This document shows positions 16,840 through 25,523 of a stretch of DNA of 64,000 nucleotides, piece by piece. Under the pieces are notes generated by a model. That model searched no databases. It had not been told where the DNA came from and saw only the letters and a program-made list of their open reading frames with translations. The first letter of the stretch is position 1. Each line of letters begins with the position of its first letter. Made by a program: the position numbers and the translations under genes. Origin of the DNA: Streptomyces sp. NBC_00683 (GTDB taxonomy: Bacteria; Actinomycetota; Actinomycetes; Streptomycetales; Streptomycetaceae); assembly GCF_036226745.1 (NCBI RefSeq), contig NZ_CP109013.1:6138001-6202000 (forward strand), read 5' to 3'.

Positions 16840-16985
16840 TGCCGCTGCGCGGGGCTTCGTCCCCTGCCCGCCCTTTTCCGAACCGGGGCCCTGCCCCGTG
16901 CCCGGTCCTCAATCGCCGGGCGGGCTCGGGGGCGCCCCGTGCGGCGGCCGGGGAGCGGGGTCCGGGGCGGAGCCCCGGGAAGGGG
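16840..16985. repeat. Streptomyces-type GC-rich intergenic palindromic repeat
   Basis: The gap between convergent glnE and the PAP2 gene is a mosaic of short GC palindromes: GGGGCTTCGTCCCC (about 16855), CCGGGGCCCTGCCCCG (about 16883), a CTCAATCGCCGGGCGGGCTC stretch, and CCGGGGCGGAGCCCCGG (about 16962). This combination matches the common 'accggggctccgccccg...cctcaaacgccgg' element scattered between Streptomyces genes. It probably acts as a bidirectional terminator. Confidence 0.65.
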
Positions 16986-17939
16986 TCAGCCGGAGTTCCG
17001 CGGGGCCGAGTGGGCAGCGGCCGGGCTCGGCTGGGCGGACGGGTGCGGCACGTCGGTGCGGGCACGGGTGCGGCGTGCCAGGACCGGCAGCAGCGAGCGC
17101 ACGCGCCCACGGCCCCCCGCGGTCGCCGGCCGCCGCGGCAGCCGGTGCGGCAGCCGCCCGTACCAGGCGTACGAGATCGCGTAGCCGAACGTCAGGCAGG
17201 CCATACCGCCCACCGCGTCCAGCCAGAAGTGGTTCGCGGTCGCCACGATCACGACCAGCGTCGCCACCGGGTAGAGCAGGCCCAGGATCCGCGCCCACGG
17301 GGCGGTCGCCAGGGCGCAGATGGTCAGACCGCACCACAGCGACCACCCGATGTGCATCGAAGGCATCGCCGCGTACTGGTTCGACATGTGCTTGAAGTTG
17401 CCCGAAGCCATCGAACCCCAGGTCTGGTGCAGCATCACCGTGTCGATGAAGCCCCCGCCGCTCATCAGACGCGGGGGTGCCAGCGGGAAGAGGTAGTAGC
17501 CGAGCAGGGCGACGGCCGTCGTCGAGAAGAGGATCAGCCGGGAGGCCGCGTAGCGGCCGGGATGACGCCGGAACAGCCAGATCAGCACACCGATGGTCAC
17601 GACGAAGTGCAGCGTCGCGTAGTAGTAGTTCATCGACACGATCAGCCATGTCACCGAATTGGCGGCCCGGTTGACCGTCTCCTCGAAGGCGAGCCCCACC
17701 GTGTGCTCGAGCGACCAGATCCAGTCGGCGTTGCGCAGGGCCGCGGCCTGCTGCTCGGGTACCGCGTTGCGCACCTGTGAGTAGAGCCAGTAACTGACCG
17801 CGATCAGCAGGATCTCGAACCAGAGGCGAGGGCGGCGCGGGGACCGCAGCGAGCGCAGGGACCACGATCGCGTCCGGCCGACGAGTGTCGATCCGGTGGC
17901 CGCCGCCTCCGCCACGATGGGTGACGGGTTGGCCGCCAT
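16986..17939 (-). CDS. PAP2-family membrane phosphatase / inositolphosphotransferase-like
   Basis: 317 residues from the ATG at 17939, preceded by AGGA; an in-frame ATG at 17975 lacks a ribosome site. There are about six membrane helices (for example WFEILLIAVSYWLY, WLIVSMNYYYATLHFVVTIGVL, LILFSTTAVALLGYYLFPLAP). PAP2-type catalytic motifs are seen as MPSMHIGWSLW (His in the PSxH motif) and ATANHFWLDAVGG (SRxxxxxHxxxD-like third motif, His nucleophile with Asp). The basic C-tail is Arg/Pro-rich and cytoplasmic. Such proteins dephosphorylate lipid phosphates or transfer phosphoinositol or sugar-phosphate head groups in actinobacterial envelopes. The exact substrate is unknown. Monocistronic, downstream in orientation from malR but separated by 112 bp. 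Confidence 0.85.
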   Translation of the reverse strand: MAANPSPIVAEAAATGSTLVGRTRSWSLRSLRSPRRPRLWFEILLIAVSYWLYSQVRNAVPEQQAAALRNADWIWSLEHTVGLAFEETVNRAANSVTWLIVSMNYYYATLHFVVTIGVLIWLFRRHPGRYAASRLILFSTTAVALLGYYLFPLAPPRLMSGGGFIDTVMLHQTWGSMASGNFKHMSNQYAAMPSMHIGWSLWCGLTICALATAPWARILGLLYPVATLVVIVATANHFWLDAVGGMACLTFGYAISYAWYGRLPHRLPRRPATAGGRGRVRSLLPVLARRTRARTDVPHPSAQPSPAAAHSAPRNSG

Positions 17940-18051
17940 GCGGTCTTCCTGTGTGGTCACGTGCGAATCACCCATAGGCGCAGAGTCTGCCAGATACGTC
18001 TCCCTCCGCCCGATGATCCTCCGGTCGGGTTCCGGTCGCACATTCTGCACC

Positions 18052-19095
18052 TTAACGACGAGGGTGGGATCCTGAGTCGGGGCCGGGCCCCGAGGCCGTC
18101 GAGCCGCGTACGACCAGCTCAGGCATGAAGACGAACTCGCTGTGCGGGGCGGGAGTACCGCCGATCTCCTCCAGCAGCGTACGCACGGCGGCCTGACCCA
18201 TCGCTGTCACGGGCTGACGGATCGTGGTCAGCGGCGGATCGGTGAACGCTATGAGGGGCGAGTCGTCGTAGCCGACCACCGAGAGGTCGCGCGGGACTTC
18301 CAGCGAATTCCGGCGGGCTGCCCTGATCGCGCCCAGCGCCATCATGTCGCTCGCGCACACCACCGCGGTGCAGCCCCGCTCCATCAGCGCCGAGGCTGCG
18401 GCCTGGCCGCCCTCCAGCGTGTACAGAGAGTGCTGGATCAGCTCCTCCACCGCGTCCGCCGTGAGGCCGAGCTGTTCCTGCATCGTGGCGTGAAATCCCT
18501 CGATCTTGCGCAGAACGGGAACGAAGCGCTTCGGGCCGACCGCGAGACCGATGCGCTGATGCCCCAGTGACACCAGGTGCGTGACCGCGAGCCGCATCGC
18601 GGCACGGTCGTCGGGGGAGATGAACGGCGCCTGCACCTTGGGCGAGAAGCCGTTGACCAGGACGAAGGGAACACCCTGGGCCCGCAGTTGTTCGTAGCGC
18701 TGCATATCGGCCGAGGTGTCGGCGTGCAGGCCGGAGACGAAGATGATGCCCGAGACGCCGCGGTCGACGAGCATCTCGGTGAGTTCGTCCTCGGTGGAGC
18801 CGCCGGGCGTCTGGGTCGCCAGCACCGGTGTGTAGCCCTGCCGGGTCAGCGCCTGGCCGATCACCTGGGCCAGTGCCGGGAAGATCGGGTTCTCCAGCTC
18901 GGGCGTGATCAGGCCGACGAGGCCCGCGCTGCGCCTGCGCAGACGGACGGGGCGTTCGTACCCGAGGACGTCGAGCGCCGCGAGGACGGATTCGCGGGTG
19001 GTCGCTGCAACACCGGGCTTGCCGTTCAGTACGCGGCTGACCGTAGCTTCGCTGACCCCCGCCTGAGTTGCGATATCGGCAAGCCGTGCGGTCAT
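18052..19095 (-). CDS. malR: LacI-family maltodextrin repressor MalR
   Basis: 347 residues from ATG 19095 (MTARLADIATQAGVS); an ATG 39 nt upstream is in frame, but neither start has a clear Shine-Dalgarno sequence. The LacI HTH and hinge are textbook: VSEATVSRVLNGKPGV and the minor-groove hinge region around VLAALDVLGYERP. The periplasmic-binding-like ligand domain follows (GLITPELENPIFPALAQ, GGSTEDELTEMLVDRGVSG, SVVGYDDSPLIAFTDPPLTT). It closely matches S. coelicolor MalR, the repressor of malEFG and amylase genes that is released by maltose or maltotriose. Divergent from malE across a 358-bp operator region. A close paralogue lies at 24411. Confidence 0.93.
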   Translation of the reverse strand: MTARLADIATQAGVSEATVSRVLNGKPGVAATTRESVLAALDVLGYERPVRLRRRSAGLVGLITPELENPIFPALAQVIGQALTRQGYTPVLATQTPGGSTEDELTEMLVDRGVSGIIFVSGLHADTSADMQRYEQLRAQGVPFVLVNGFSPKVQAPFISPDDRAAMRLAVTHLVSLGHQRIGLAVGPKRFVPVLRKIEGFHATMQEQLGLTADAVEELIQHSLYTLEGGQAAASALMERGCTAVVCASDMMALGAIRAARRNSLEVPRDLSVVGYDDSPLIAFTDPPLTTIRQPVTAMGQAAVRTLLEEIGGTPAPHSEFVFMPELVVRGSTASGPGPDSGSHPRR

Positions 19096-19453
19096 GAGGG
19101 GACTGTACCGGGCGCGTGTCGTATTGCCCACCATGCGCAGGATTCGTGCGGTCGGGCCCGGCAGCGCGGGTCGGCCGGCCCCTCGGCAGCAACATCTTGC
19201 AAGGCCTTGCGGTCGCCGCCGGCTGCCCGCGATCGGATCGTCGTACCGCCCGGATACGGGGCCTGGCCTGGTGTGGGCAGGGATGCGAGGCTCCCGTCAA
19301 GAGTCTTGACGGCAACCTTGCGGACACGCCAATGTAACGATCGCCGGAGCTTGCAGAAATCTTCCGCAAAGTCTTTCGGTCGTCTTTCATCCTTGTTACG
19401 TTCACGTCGACCCGGCGCCGCGACGGAGCGGTACGGCAGTTGAAGGAGTTCAG
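19096..19453. promoter_or_regulatory. malR-malE divergent operator/promoter region
   Basis: 358 bp holding CTTGC-type repeats typical of Streptomyces mal/amy control: CTTGCAAG followed by CCTTGCGG (19196-19212); a perfect 19-bp palindrome CCGTCAAGAGTCTTGACGG (19294-19312) whose right arm contains a candidate -35 TTGACG (19306-19311); and CTTGCAG...CCGCAAAG (19350-19371). With an 18-nt spacer the -10 would be CAATGT (19330-19335), which would place the last repeat over the transcription start. MalR binding is inferred from family knowledge. Confidence 0.7.
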
Positions 19454-20725
19454 ATGCGACGTGGCATAACGGCCACCGCCCTGGTCGCGGCCCTGGCGCT
19501 TGCGGCAACCGCCTGCGGCAGTGACGACGAGACCGGCGGCAGCAAGAGCTCGGGCGAGCTCTCCGGCACGGTGACCTGGTGGGACACCTCGACGGTCGGC
19601 AGTGAGGACAAGGTCTTCAAGAAGCTCGCCGAGGGTTTCGAGAAGAAGCACCCGAAGGTTGACGTCAAGTACGTCAACGTTCCCTTCGGTGAGGCGCAGA
19701 ACAAGTTCAAGAACGCGGCGCAGGCCGGCGCCGGTGCTCCCGACGTCATCCGCTCCGAGGTCGCCTGGACCCCCGAGTTCGCCGACCTCGGTTACCTCGC
19801 CCCGCTGGACGGCACCAGCGCGCTGAAGAACGAGAAGGACTTCCTCGAGCAGGCCGCCGCGTCGACCAAGTACAAGGACAAGACGTACGCGGTCCCGCAG
19901 GTCATCGACTCCATGGGCATCTTCTACAACAAGAAGATCTTCAAGGAGGCCGGTGTCGAGGTCCCGTCGAGCATCGCGGACCTCAAGACCGTCTCCAAGA
20001 CGATCAAGGAGAAGACCGGCAAGACCGGCCTCTACCTGCGCGGCGACGACGCGTACTGGTTCCTCTCCTTCCTGTACGGCGAGGGCGGCGACCTGGTCGA
20101 CGCCTCCACCAAGTCCGTCACGGTGGACAAGCCCGAGGGTGTCAAGGCGTTCAAGACCGTCAAGGACCTCGTCGACTCCGGTGCCGCGAAGACCGACGCC
20201 ACCGACGGCTGGGAGAACATGCAGTCGTCGTTCAAGGACGGCAAGGTCGCGATGATGATCAACGGTCCGTGGGCTGTCGCCGACACGCTGACCGGCAAGG
20301 AGTTCGCCGACAAGGCCAACCTGGGCATCGCCCCGGTGCCGGCCGGTTCGGCCTCGCAGGGCGCCCCGCAGGGCGGCCACAACCTCGCCGTCTACGCGGG
20401 CTCCAAGAACCTCGACGCCTCCTACGCCTTCGTCGAGTACATGACCTCGGTGGAGACCCAGGCGCAGACCGCCGGTGAGCTGAACCTGCTCCCGACCCGC
20501 ACCTCCGCGTACGCCAAGCAGGAGGCCGTGGACAGCGAGATCGTCGGCTTCTTCAAGCCGGTCGTCGAGACCGCCGTCGAGCGCCCGTGGATCCCGGAGA
20601 CCGGCAGCCTCTTCGCTCCGCTCGTCACCGAGTACACCAAGGTCCTCACCGGCCAGACCACGCCGGAGAAGGCCGCGTCCACGACCGGCGACTCCTACCG
20701 CAAGCTCCTCAAGGGCTGGAAGTAA
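19454..20725 (+). CDS. malE: Maltose/maltodextrin ABC transporter binding lipoprotein
   Basis: 423 residues with ribosome site GAAGGAG. The lipoprotein signal peptide ends at Cys21 (LAATAC), so the protein is tethered outside the membrane. It has the extracellular solute-binding protein family 1 fold: GTVTWWDTSTVGSEDKVF near the start, YAVPQVIDSMGIFYNKKIFKEAG in the middle (the classical signature), MINGPWAVADTL and GHNLAVYAGSKNLDASYAFVEYM later. It captures maltose and malto-oligosaccharides released by the secreted amylase and pullulanase and passes them to MalFG. First gene of malEFG-aglA-lacI, expected to be the most strongly expressed; MalR-repressed. Confidence 0.95.
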   Translation: MRRGITATALVAALALAATACGSDDETGGSKSSGELSGTVTWWDTSTVGSEDKVFKKLAEGFEKKHPKVDVKYVNVPFGEAQNKFKNAAQAGAGAPDVIRSEVAWTPEFADLGYLAPLDGTSALKNEKDFLEQAAASTKYKDKTYAVPQVIDSMGIFYNKKIFKEAGVEVPSSIADLKTVSKTIKEKTGKTGLYLRGDDAYWFLSFLYGEGGDLVDASTKSVTVDKPEGVKAFKTVKDLVDSGAAKTDATDGWENMQSSFKDGKVAMMINGPWAVADTLTGKEFADKANLGIAPVPAGSASQGAPQGGHNLAVYAGSKNLDASYAFVEYMTSVETQAQTAGELNLLPTRTSAYAKQEAVDSEIVGFFKPVVETAVERPWIPETGSLFAPLVTEYTKVLTGQTTPEKAASTTGDSYRKLLKGWK

Positions 20726-20746
20726 CTCAGGAAGGCAGGCCGACTG

Positions 20747-21763
20747 ATGGCTGTCCACACCAGCCAGTCGGTGGCGAAGGCCGCGGGCGACACTGTCGCC
20801 CGCGGCCGGAGCCGCGGTACTGGTAACCCCCCGCCACCGAGCAGGCTCCGGCGGGCCATGTCGGTCCACTGGTACGCCTGGACCATGGTCGCCCCCGTCG
20901 TGATCGTCATCGGCGTGATCATCGGCTATCCGCTGGGCCGCGGCATCTGGCTGTCGCTGACCGACGCGAACGAGCGCAACGTCGCACGGTCCATCGGTGT
21001 CAACGAACTGCCCGCCACCTACAAGTTCGTGGGCGTGGACAACTACGTCGACGCGCTGACGGGTACCCAGTTCCTCGGCACGCTCGGCTGGACGCTGGTG
21101 TGGACGGTCTCCTGCGTAGGCATCACCTTCTGCCTCGGCATGGGCCTCGCCAACATCCTCAACCGCCGTATCGCGGGACGCTCCGCCTACCGCATGGCCC
21201 TGATCCTGCCCTGGGCCATCCCCGGCTTCGTCTCCGTCTTCGCCTGGCGCTTCCTCTACAACGAGGACCGCGGGCTGCTCAACAAGATCCTCGGCGGCGG
21301 CGGCATCGACGGCATACCGTGGCTCAACGACCCCACCTGGGCCAAGTTCTCCGTCATCGCCGTCAACGTCTGGCTCGGCGTGCCCTTCATGATGGTCGCC
21401 CTGCTCGGCGGACTGCAGTCGATACCCTCGGAGCAGTACGAAGCGGCCGAGATGGACGGCGCCACCGCCTGGCAGCGCTTCCGGCACATCACGCTCCCCG
21501 GACTGCGCCCGGTGTCCACCACGGTGATCCTGCTCTCCACCATCTGGACCTTCAACATGTTCCCGGTGATCTTCCTGCTGACCCGCGGCGGACCCGGTGA
21601 AGCAACCCAGATCCTGGTCACCCAGGCCTACAAATTCTCCTTCGAGATCAGCCCGCGCGACTTCGCGCAGTCCTCCACCTGGGGCGTGCTGATCCTCGTA
21701 CTCCTGATGCTCTTCGCCATGGTGTACCGGCGAGTGCTCCGCACGCAGGGAGACAACTGGTGA
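20747..21763 (+). CDS. malF: Maltodextrin ABC transporter permease MalF
   Basis: 338 residues, starting 21 bp after malE. A proline-rich cytoplasmic N-terminus is followed by six membrane helices, starting WTMVAPVVIVIGVIIGYPLG. The EAA loop that docks the ATPase is present (EQYEAAEMDGATAWQRFRHITLPGLRP as a pattern EAAxxDGA...LP). It forms the heterodimeric channel with MalG. The ATPase is not encoded here; in Streptomyces the shared MsiK normally energises it. The stop overlaps the malG start by 4 nt (GTGA), which couples translation. Confidence 0.95.
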   Translation: MAVHTSQSVAKAAGDTVARGRSRGTGNPPPPSRLRRAMSVHWYAWTMVAPVVIVIGVIIGYPLGRGIWLSLTDANERNVARSIGVNELPATYKFVGVDNYVDALTGTQFLGTLGWTLVWTVSCVGITFCLGMGLANILNRRIAGRSAYRMALILPWAIPGFVSVFAWRFLYNEDRGLLNKILGGGGIDGIPWLNDPTWAKFSVIAVNVWLGVPFMMVALLGGLQSIPSEQYEAAEMDGATAWQRFRHITLPGLRPVSTTVILLSTIWTFNMFPVIFLLTRGGPGEATQILVTQAYKFSFEISPRDFAQSSTWGVLILVLLMLFAMVYRRVLRTQGDNW

Positions 21764-22638
21764 CCACTCTCACGGAAACCTCCGCCCGGCACGCCGCCCG
21801 CAGGCCCAGGCGGCGCGGTGACCGCTCCCCGGCCGCGTCCGTGGCCCTGCACGTCACCCTGATCGTCGCGTCCGTGATCGCGGTCTTCCCGGTGCTGTGG
21901 GTCCTGCTGACCTCGCTGAAGCCCGCCAAGTTCGCCACGACGACGGACTTCTTCAAAGAGACGACCTTCGAGAACTACACGAACCTGATCAAGGACACCG
22001 AGTTCCTGAGCTGGTTCGGCAACTCCGTGGTCGTCGCGGGGCTCTCCACCGTCATCGGTGTCTTCGTCTCGGCCACCACCGGCTACGCCGTCAGCCGCTT
22101 CCGCTTCCCCGGCAAGCGCGGGCTGATGTGGACGCTGCTGATCACCCAGATGTTCCCGGTCGCCGTCCTGATCGTGCCGATCTACAACATCATGGCGGGC
22201 ATCGGTCTGCTCAACCAGCCGGCCGGACTCGTCATCACCTACCTCACCATCTCGGTGCCGTTCTGCGCCTGGATGATGAAGGGCTTCTTCGACACGATCC
22301 CGCACGAGATCGACGAGTCGGGACAGGTCGACGGCCTCACCCCGTTCGGCACGTTCTGGCGGCTGATCCTGCCGCTCGCCAAGCCCGGCCTCGCCGTCAC
22401 CGCCTTCTACTCCTTCATCACCGCCTGGGGCGAAGTGGCGTACGCCTCCGCCTTCATGGTCGGCGACGAGAACCTCACACTCGCGGGCGGACTGCAGAAG
22501 TTCGTCAACCAGTACGGAGCCCAGTGGGGTCCGATGACCGCCGCGTCCGTCCTCATCGCGATCCCCGCGGCACTGGTCTTCCTCTTCGCGCAGAAGCACC
22601 TGGTCACCGGAATGTCCGCCGGAGCCGTCAAGGGCTGA
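21760..22638 (+). CDS. malG: Maltodextrin ABC transporter permease MalG
   Basis: 292 residues from a GTG that overlaps the malF stop. Six membrane helices, the first VALHVTLIVASVIAVFPVLWVLL. The EAA motif of the binding-protein-dependent permeases is seen as HEIDESGQVDGLTPFGTF followed by ILPLAKPGLA. Together with MalF it makes the inner-membrane pore, and the C-terminal end (KHLVTGMSAGAVKG) is the family's usual cytoplasmic tail. 99 bp separate it from aglA, without an obvious terminator, so the operon probably continues. Confidence 0.95.
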   Translation: MTTLTETSARHAARRPRRRGDRSPAASVALHVTLIVASVIAVFPVLWVLLTSLKPAKFATTTDFFKETTFENYTNLIKDTEFLSWFGNSVVVAGLSTVIGVFVSATTGYAVSRFRFPGKRGLMWTLLITQMFPVAVLIVPIYNIMAGIGLLNQPAGLVITYLTISVPFCAWMMKGFFDTIPHEIDESGQVDGLTPFGTFWRLILPLAKPGLAVTAFYSFITAWGEVAYASAFMVGDENLTLAGGLQKFVNQYGAQWGPMTAASVLIAIPAALVFLFAQKHLVTGMSAGAVKG

Positions 22639-22737
22639 CGCCCAGGGCACGTACGACCGAACGCACCCCGTCACGGCGGCGCCGGATCCCCGACCCGGTC
22701 CCGGCGCCGCTCCCCACCCAGACACCCCAGGGACGAC

Positions 22738-24414
22738 ATGACCCAGCACCTCGCTGCCCCCTCCACCGGCACGTCCGACGACGCCCCGGGCAACCGCACC
22801 GGCTGGTGGCAGGACGCGGTGATCTACCAGGTCTACCCACGGAGCTTCGCCGACGGCAACGGCGACGGCATGGGCGATCTCGCGGGCATCACCGCACGGC
22901 TCCCGTACCTCAGGGACCTCGGTGTCGACGCCGTCTGGCTCAGCCCCTTCTACGCGTCGCCGCAGGCCGACGCGGGCTACGACGTCGCCGACTACCGGGC
23001 CATCGACCCGATGTTCGGCTCGCTCCTGGACGCCGACGCGCTGATCCGCGAGGCCCACGGCCTGGACCTGCGCATCATCGTCGACCTGGTGCCCAACCAC
23101 TCGTCCGACCAGCACGAGTGGTTCAAGCGCGCACTCGCCGAGGGCCCCGGCTCCGCCCTGCGCGAGCGCTACCACTTCCGTGCCGGCAAGGGCGCCGACG
23201 GCGAGCTCCCGCCCAACGACTGGGAGTCCATCTTCGGCGGCCCCGCCTGGACCCGGACCACCGACCCGGACGGCACCCCCGGCGAGTGGTACCTGCACCT
23301 CTTCGCGCCCGAGCAGCCCGACTTCAACTGGGAACACCCGGCCGTCGCCGACGAGTTCCGCTCGATCCTGCGCTTCTGGCTCGACATGGGCGTCGACGGC
23401 TTCCGCGTCGACGTCGCCCACGGCCTCGTCAAGGCCGAGGGACTGCCCGACCTCGGCACGCACGATCAGCTGAAACTGCTGGGCAACGATGTCATGCCGT
23501 TCTTCGACCAGGACGGTGTGCACGAGATCTACCGCAGCTGGCGCACCATCCTCGACGAGTACCCCGGCGAGCGGATCGCCGTCGCCGAGGCATGGACGCC
23601 CACCGTCGAGCGCACCGCCAACTACGTGCGCCCCGACGAGATGCACCAGGCCTTCAACTTCCAGTACCTGTCGACCGCCTGGGACGCCGCGGAACTGCGC
23701 AAGGTCATCGACTCCTCGCTCGACGCGATGCGTCCGGTGGGCGCCCCCACCACCTGGGTGCTCTCCAACCACGACGTCACCCGGCACACCACCCGCTTCG
23801 CCAACCCGCCGGGCCTGGGCACCCAGATCCGTACGCCCGGTGACCCCGTGACGGGGCTGCGCAGGGCCCGCGCCGCGACGCTGCTGATGCTGGCGCTGCC
23901 CGGCTCCGCGTACGTCTACCAGGGCGAGGAGCTCGGCCTGCCGGACGTCACCGACCTGCCCGACGAGGCGCGCCAGGACCCGTCGTTCTTCCGCGCGGAG
24001 GGCCAGGACGGCTTCCGCGACGGGTGCCGGGTGCCGATCCCGTGGACCCGCGAGGGCAGCTCGTACGGCTTCGGCGGCGGCAGCAGCTGGCTGCCGCAGC
24101 CCGCCGGCTGGGGCGAGCTCTCCGTCGAGGCGCAGACCGGTGTGGAGGGCTCCACGCTGGAGCTGTACCGCGCCGCGATCGGCGCCCGCCGCGAGCACCC
24201 CGGGCTCGGCGCGGGCACGGACGTGGACTGGCTGGACGCGCCCGAGGGCGTGCTCGCGCTGGGCCGCCCCGGCTTCGTCTGCACGGTCAACACCACGGGC
24301 GCCCCGGTACGGCTGACGGCGCCCGGCACGCTGCTGCTCGCCAGTGCCCCGGTCACCGTCGACGGCGACACGGTGGAGCTGCCCGCGGACACCACGGTGT
24401 GGTGGACGGTGTGA
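22738..24414 (+). CDS. aglA: Cytoplasmic alpha-glucosidase (GH13)
   Basis: 558 residues, no signal peptide, so it acts on imported maltodextrins. The four GH13 regions are in place: DLVPNHSS (I), GFRVDVAH (II, nucleophile Asp225), AEAW (III, acid/base Glu284) and LSNHDVTR (IV, Asp346). The opening WWQDAVIYQVYPRSFADGNGDGMGD is that of oligo-1,6-/alpha-glucosidases (GH13_30-like) rather than endo-amylases. It releases glucose from the non-reducing end of maltose and maltotriose. Position after malEFG and ahead of a LacI gene supports it as the operon's hydrolase. The GTGA overlap with the next gene couples them. Confidence 0.93.
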   Translation: MTQHLAAPSTGTSDDAPGNRTGWWQDAVIYQVYPRSFADGNGDGMGDLAGITARLPYLRDLGVDAVWLSPFYASPQADAGYDVADYRAIDPMFGSLLDADALIREAHGLDLRIIVDLVPNHSSDQHEWFKRALAEGPGSALRERYHFRAGKGADGELPPNDWESIFGGPAWTRTTDPDGTPGEWYLHLFAPEQPDFNWEHPAVADEFRSILRFWLDMGVDGFRVDVAHGLVKAEGLPDLGTHDQLKLLGNDVMPFFDQDGVHEIYRSWRTILDEYPGERIAVAEAWTPTVERTANYVRPDEMHQAFNFQYLSTAWDAAELRKVIDSSLDAMRPVGAPTTWVLSNHDVTRHTTRFANPPGLGTQIRTPGDPVTGLRRARAATLLMLALPGSAYVYQGEELGLPDVTDLPDEARQDPSFFRAEGQDGFRDGCRVPIPWTREGSSYGFGGGSSWLPQPAGWGELSVEAQTGVEGSTLELYRAAIGARREHPGLGAGTDVDWLDAPEGVLALGRPGFVCTVNTTGAPVRLTAPGTLLLASAPVTVDGDTVELPADTTVWWTV

Positions 24415-25457
24415 CCGTCCCCGCACCCAGGACCGGACCGGCGCTGCGGCTCTCCGACATCGCCGGTCAGGCCGCGGTCAGCGAGGCGACCGTCAGCAGG
24501 GTGCTCAACGGGAAGCCGGGCGTCGCGGACACCACGCGTCAGCGGGTGCTCGCGGCCCTCGACATCCTCGGCTACGAACGCCCCGTACGGCTGCGGCAGC
24601 GCAGCGCCGGACTGATCGGGCTGGTGACGCCCGAGCTCACCAACCCGATCTTCCCGGCGTTCGCGCAGTCCGTGGAGCAGGTCCTCGCCGGGCACGGCTA
24701 CACACCCGTGCTCTGCACCCAACTGCCCGGCGGCGCCACCGAGGACGAGCTGGTCGAACAGCTCGTCGAGCGTGGCGTCGGCGGGATCGTCTTCCTTTCC
24801 GGGCTGCACGCCGACACGTCGGCGGACCCGGCACGGTACGCCGCGCTCACCGACCGCGGCGTGCCGTTCGTCCTGATCAACGGCTACAACGAGCGCATCA
24901 GCGCCCCGTTCGTCTCGCCCGACGACACGGCCGCCGTAGGGATGGCCGTCGGGCACCTCGCCGAACTCGGGCACCGGAAGGTCGGTCTGGCGATCGGACC
25001 GCAGCGCTACGTGCCCTCCCGGCGCAAGCGCGACGGTTTCGTCGACGCGGCCGTCTCCGTGCTGGGCATGGACCGGAGCGAGGCCGAACTCATGGTGTGC
25101 TCGACGCTGTTCAGCGTCGAGGGCGGCCAGGTCGCGGCGGGCGCCCTGCTCGACCGGGGCTGCACCGGCATCGTCTGCGGCAGCGACCTGATGGCGCTGG
25201 GCGTGGTCCGGGCGGCCCGGGGGAGGGGACTGGACGTCCCGCGCGACGTCTCCGTCGTCGGCTTCGACGACTCGCAGCTGATCGCGTTCACCGACCCGCC
25301 GCTGACCACGGTGCGCCAGCCGGTACAGGCGATGGCGGCGGCAGCCGTGGGGGCCCTGCTGGAGGAGATCGCCGGAAGTCCCGTGCAGCGCACGGAGTAC
25401 GTGTTCCAGCCGGAGCTCGTGGTGCGCGGGTCCACCGCGGCGGCGCCGGTCGTCTGA
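24411..25457 (+). CDS. Second MalR-like LacI-family repressor
   Basis: 348 residues from a GTG overlapping the aglA stop by 4 nt. The DNA-binding part (VSEATVSRVLNGKPGVA, hinge ALDILGYERPVRLRQRSAGL) is nearly identical to that of MalR at 18052, and the ligand domain is also close (VTPELTNPIFPAFAQ, LSGLHADTSAD, FDDSQLIAFTDPPLTT). It probably recognises the same or overlapping operators but may differ in effector. It has the length and motifs of an intact LacI protein, so it is not a relic. It is last in the malEFG-aglA transcript, so it would rise on maltodextrin, giving feedback. A terminator hairpin follows at once. Confidence 0.9.
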   Translation: MTVPAPRTGPALRLSDIAGQAAVSEATVSRVLNGKPGVADTTRQRVLAALDILGYERPVRLRQRSAGLIGLVTPELTNPIFPAFAQSVEQVLAGHGYTPVLCTQLPGGATEDELVEQLVERGVGGIVFLSGLHADTSADPARYAALTDRGVPFVLINGYNERISAPFVSPDDTAAVGMAVGHLAELGHRKVGLAIGPQRYVPSRRKRDGFVDAAVSVLGMDRSEAELMVCSTLFSVEGGQVAAGALLDRGCTGIVCGSDLMALGVVRAARGRGLDVPRDVSVVGFDDSQLIAFTDPPLTTVRQPVQAMAAAAVGALLEEIAGSPVQRTEYVFQPELVVRGSTAAAPVV

Positions 25458-25472
25458 ACGAGCGGGAAGCGG

Positions 25473-25499
25473 GGCCGGGTCCGGAGGGGGGACCCGGCC
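25473..25499 (+). terminator. Terminator of the mal operon
   Basis: GGCCGGGTCC (25473-25482) pairs perfectly with GGACCCGGCC (25490-25499) around a 7-nt G-rich loop and is followed by TTT. It ends the malEFG-aglA-lacI transcript ahead of the convergent aldo/keto reductase. Confidence 0.8.
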
Positions 25500-25523
25500 T
25501 TTCGCGTGCCCGGTCACGCTGGT

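Noticed and set aside
13178..17110. 1310-codon minus-strand frame across glnE
   Set aside because: Antisense shadow of glnE (plus strand), joined in frame to the true PPOX gene. Only the last 173 codons (start 13699) are real.
18119..21487. 1122-codon minus-strand frame across malR-malE-malF
   Set aside because: Antisense of malE/malF and a wrong frame of malR; composition and lack of motifs show it is a shadow.
24411..25457. LacI paralogue as a degenerate copy of malR
   Set aside because: It is full-length, with an intact HTH, hinge and ligand domain, and is coupled to aglA by a GTGA overlap, so it looks functional.
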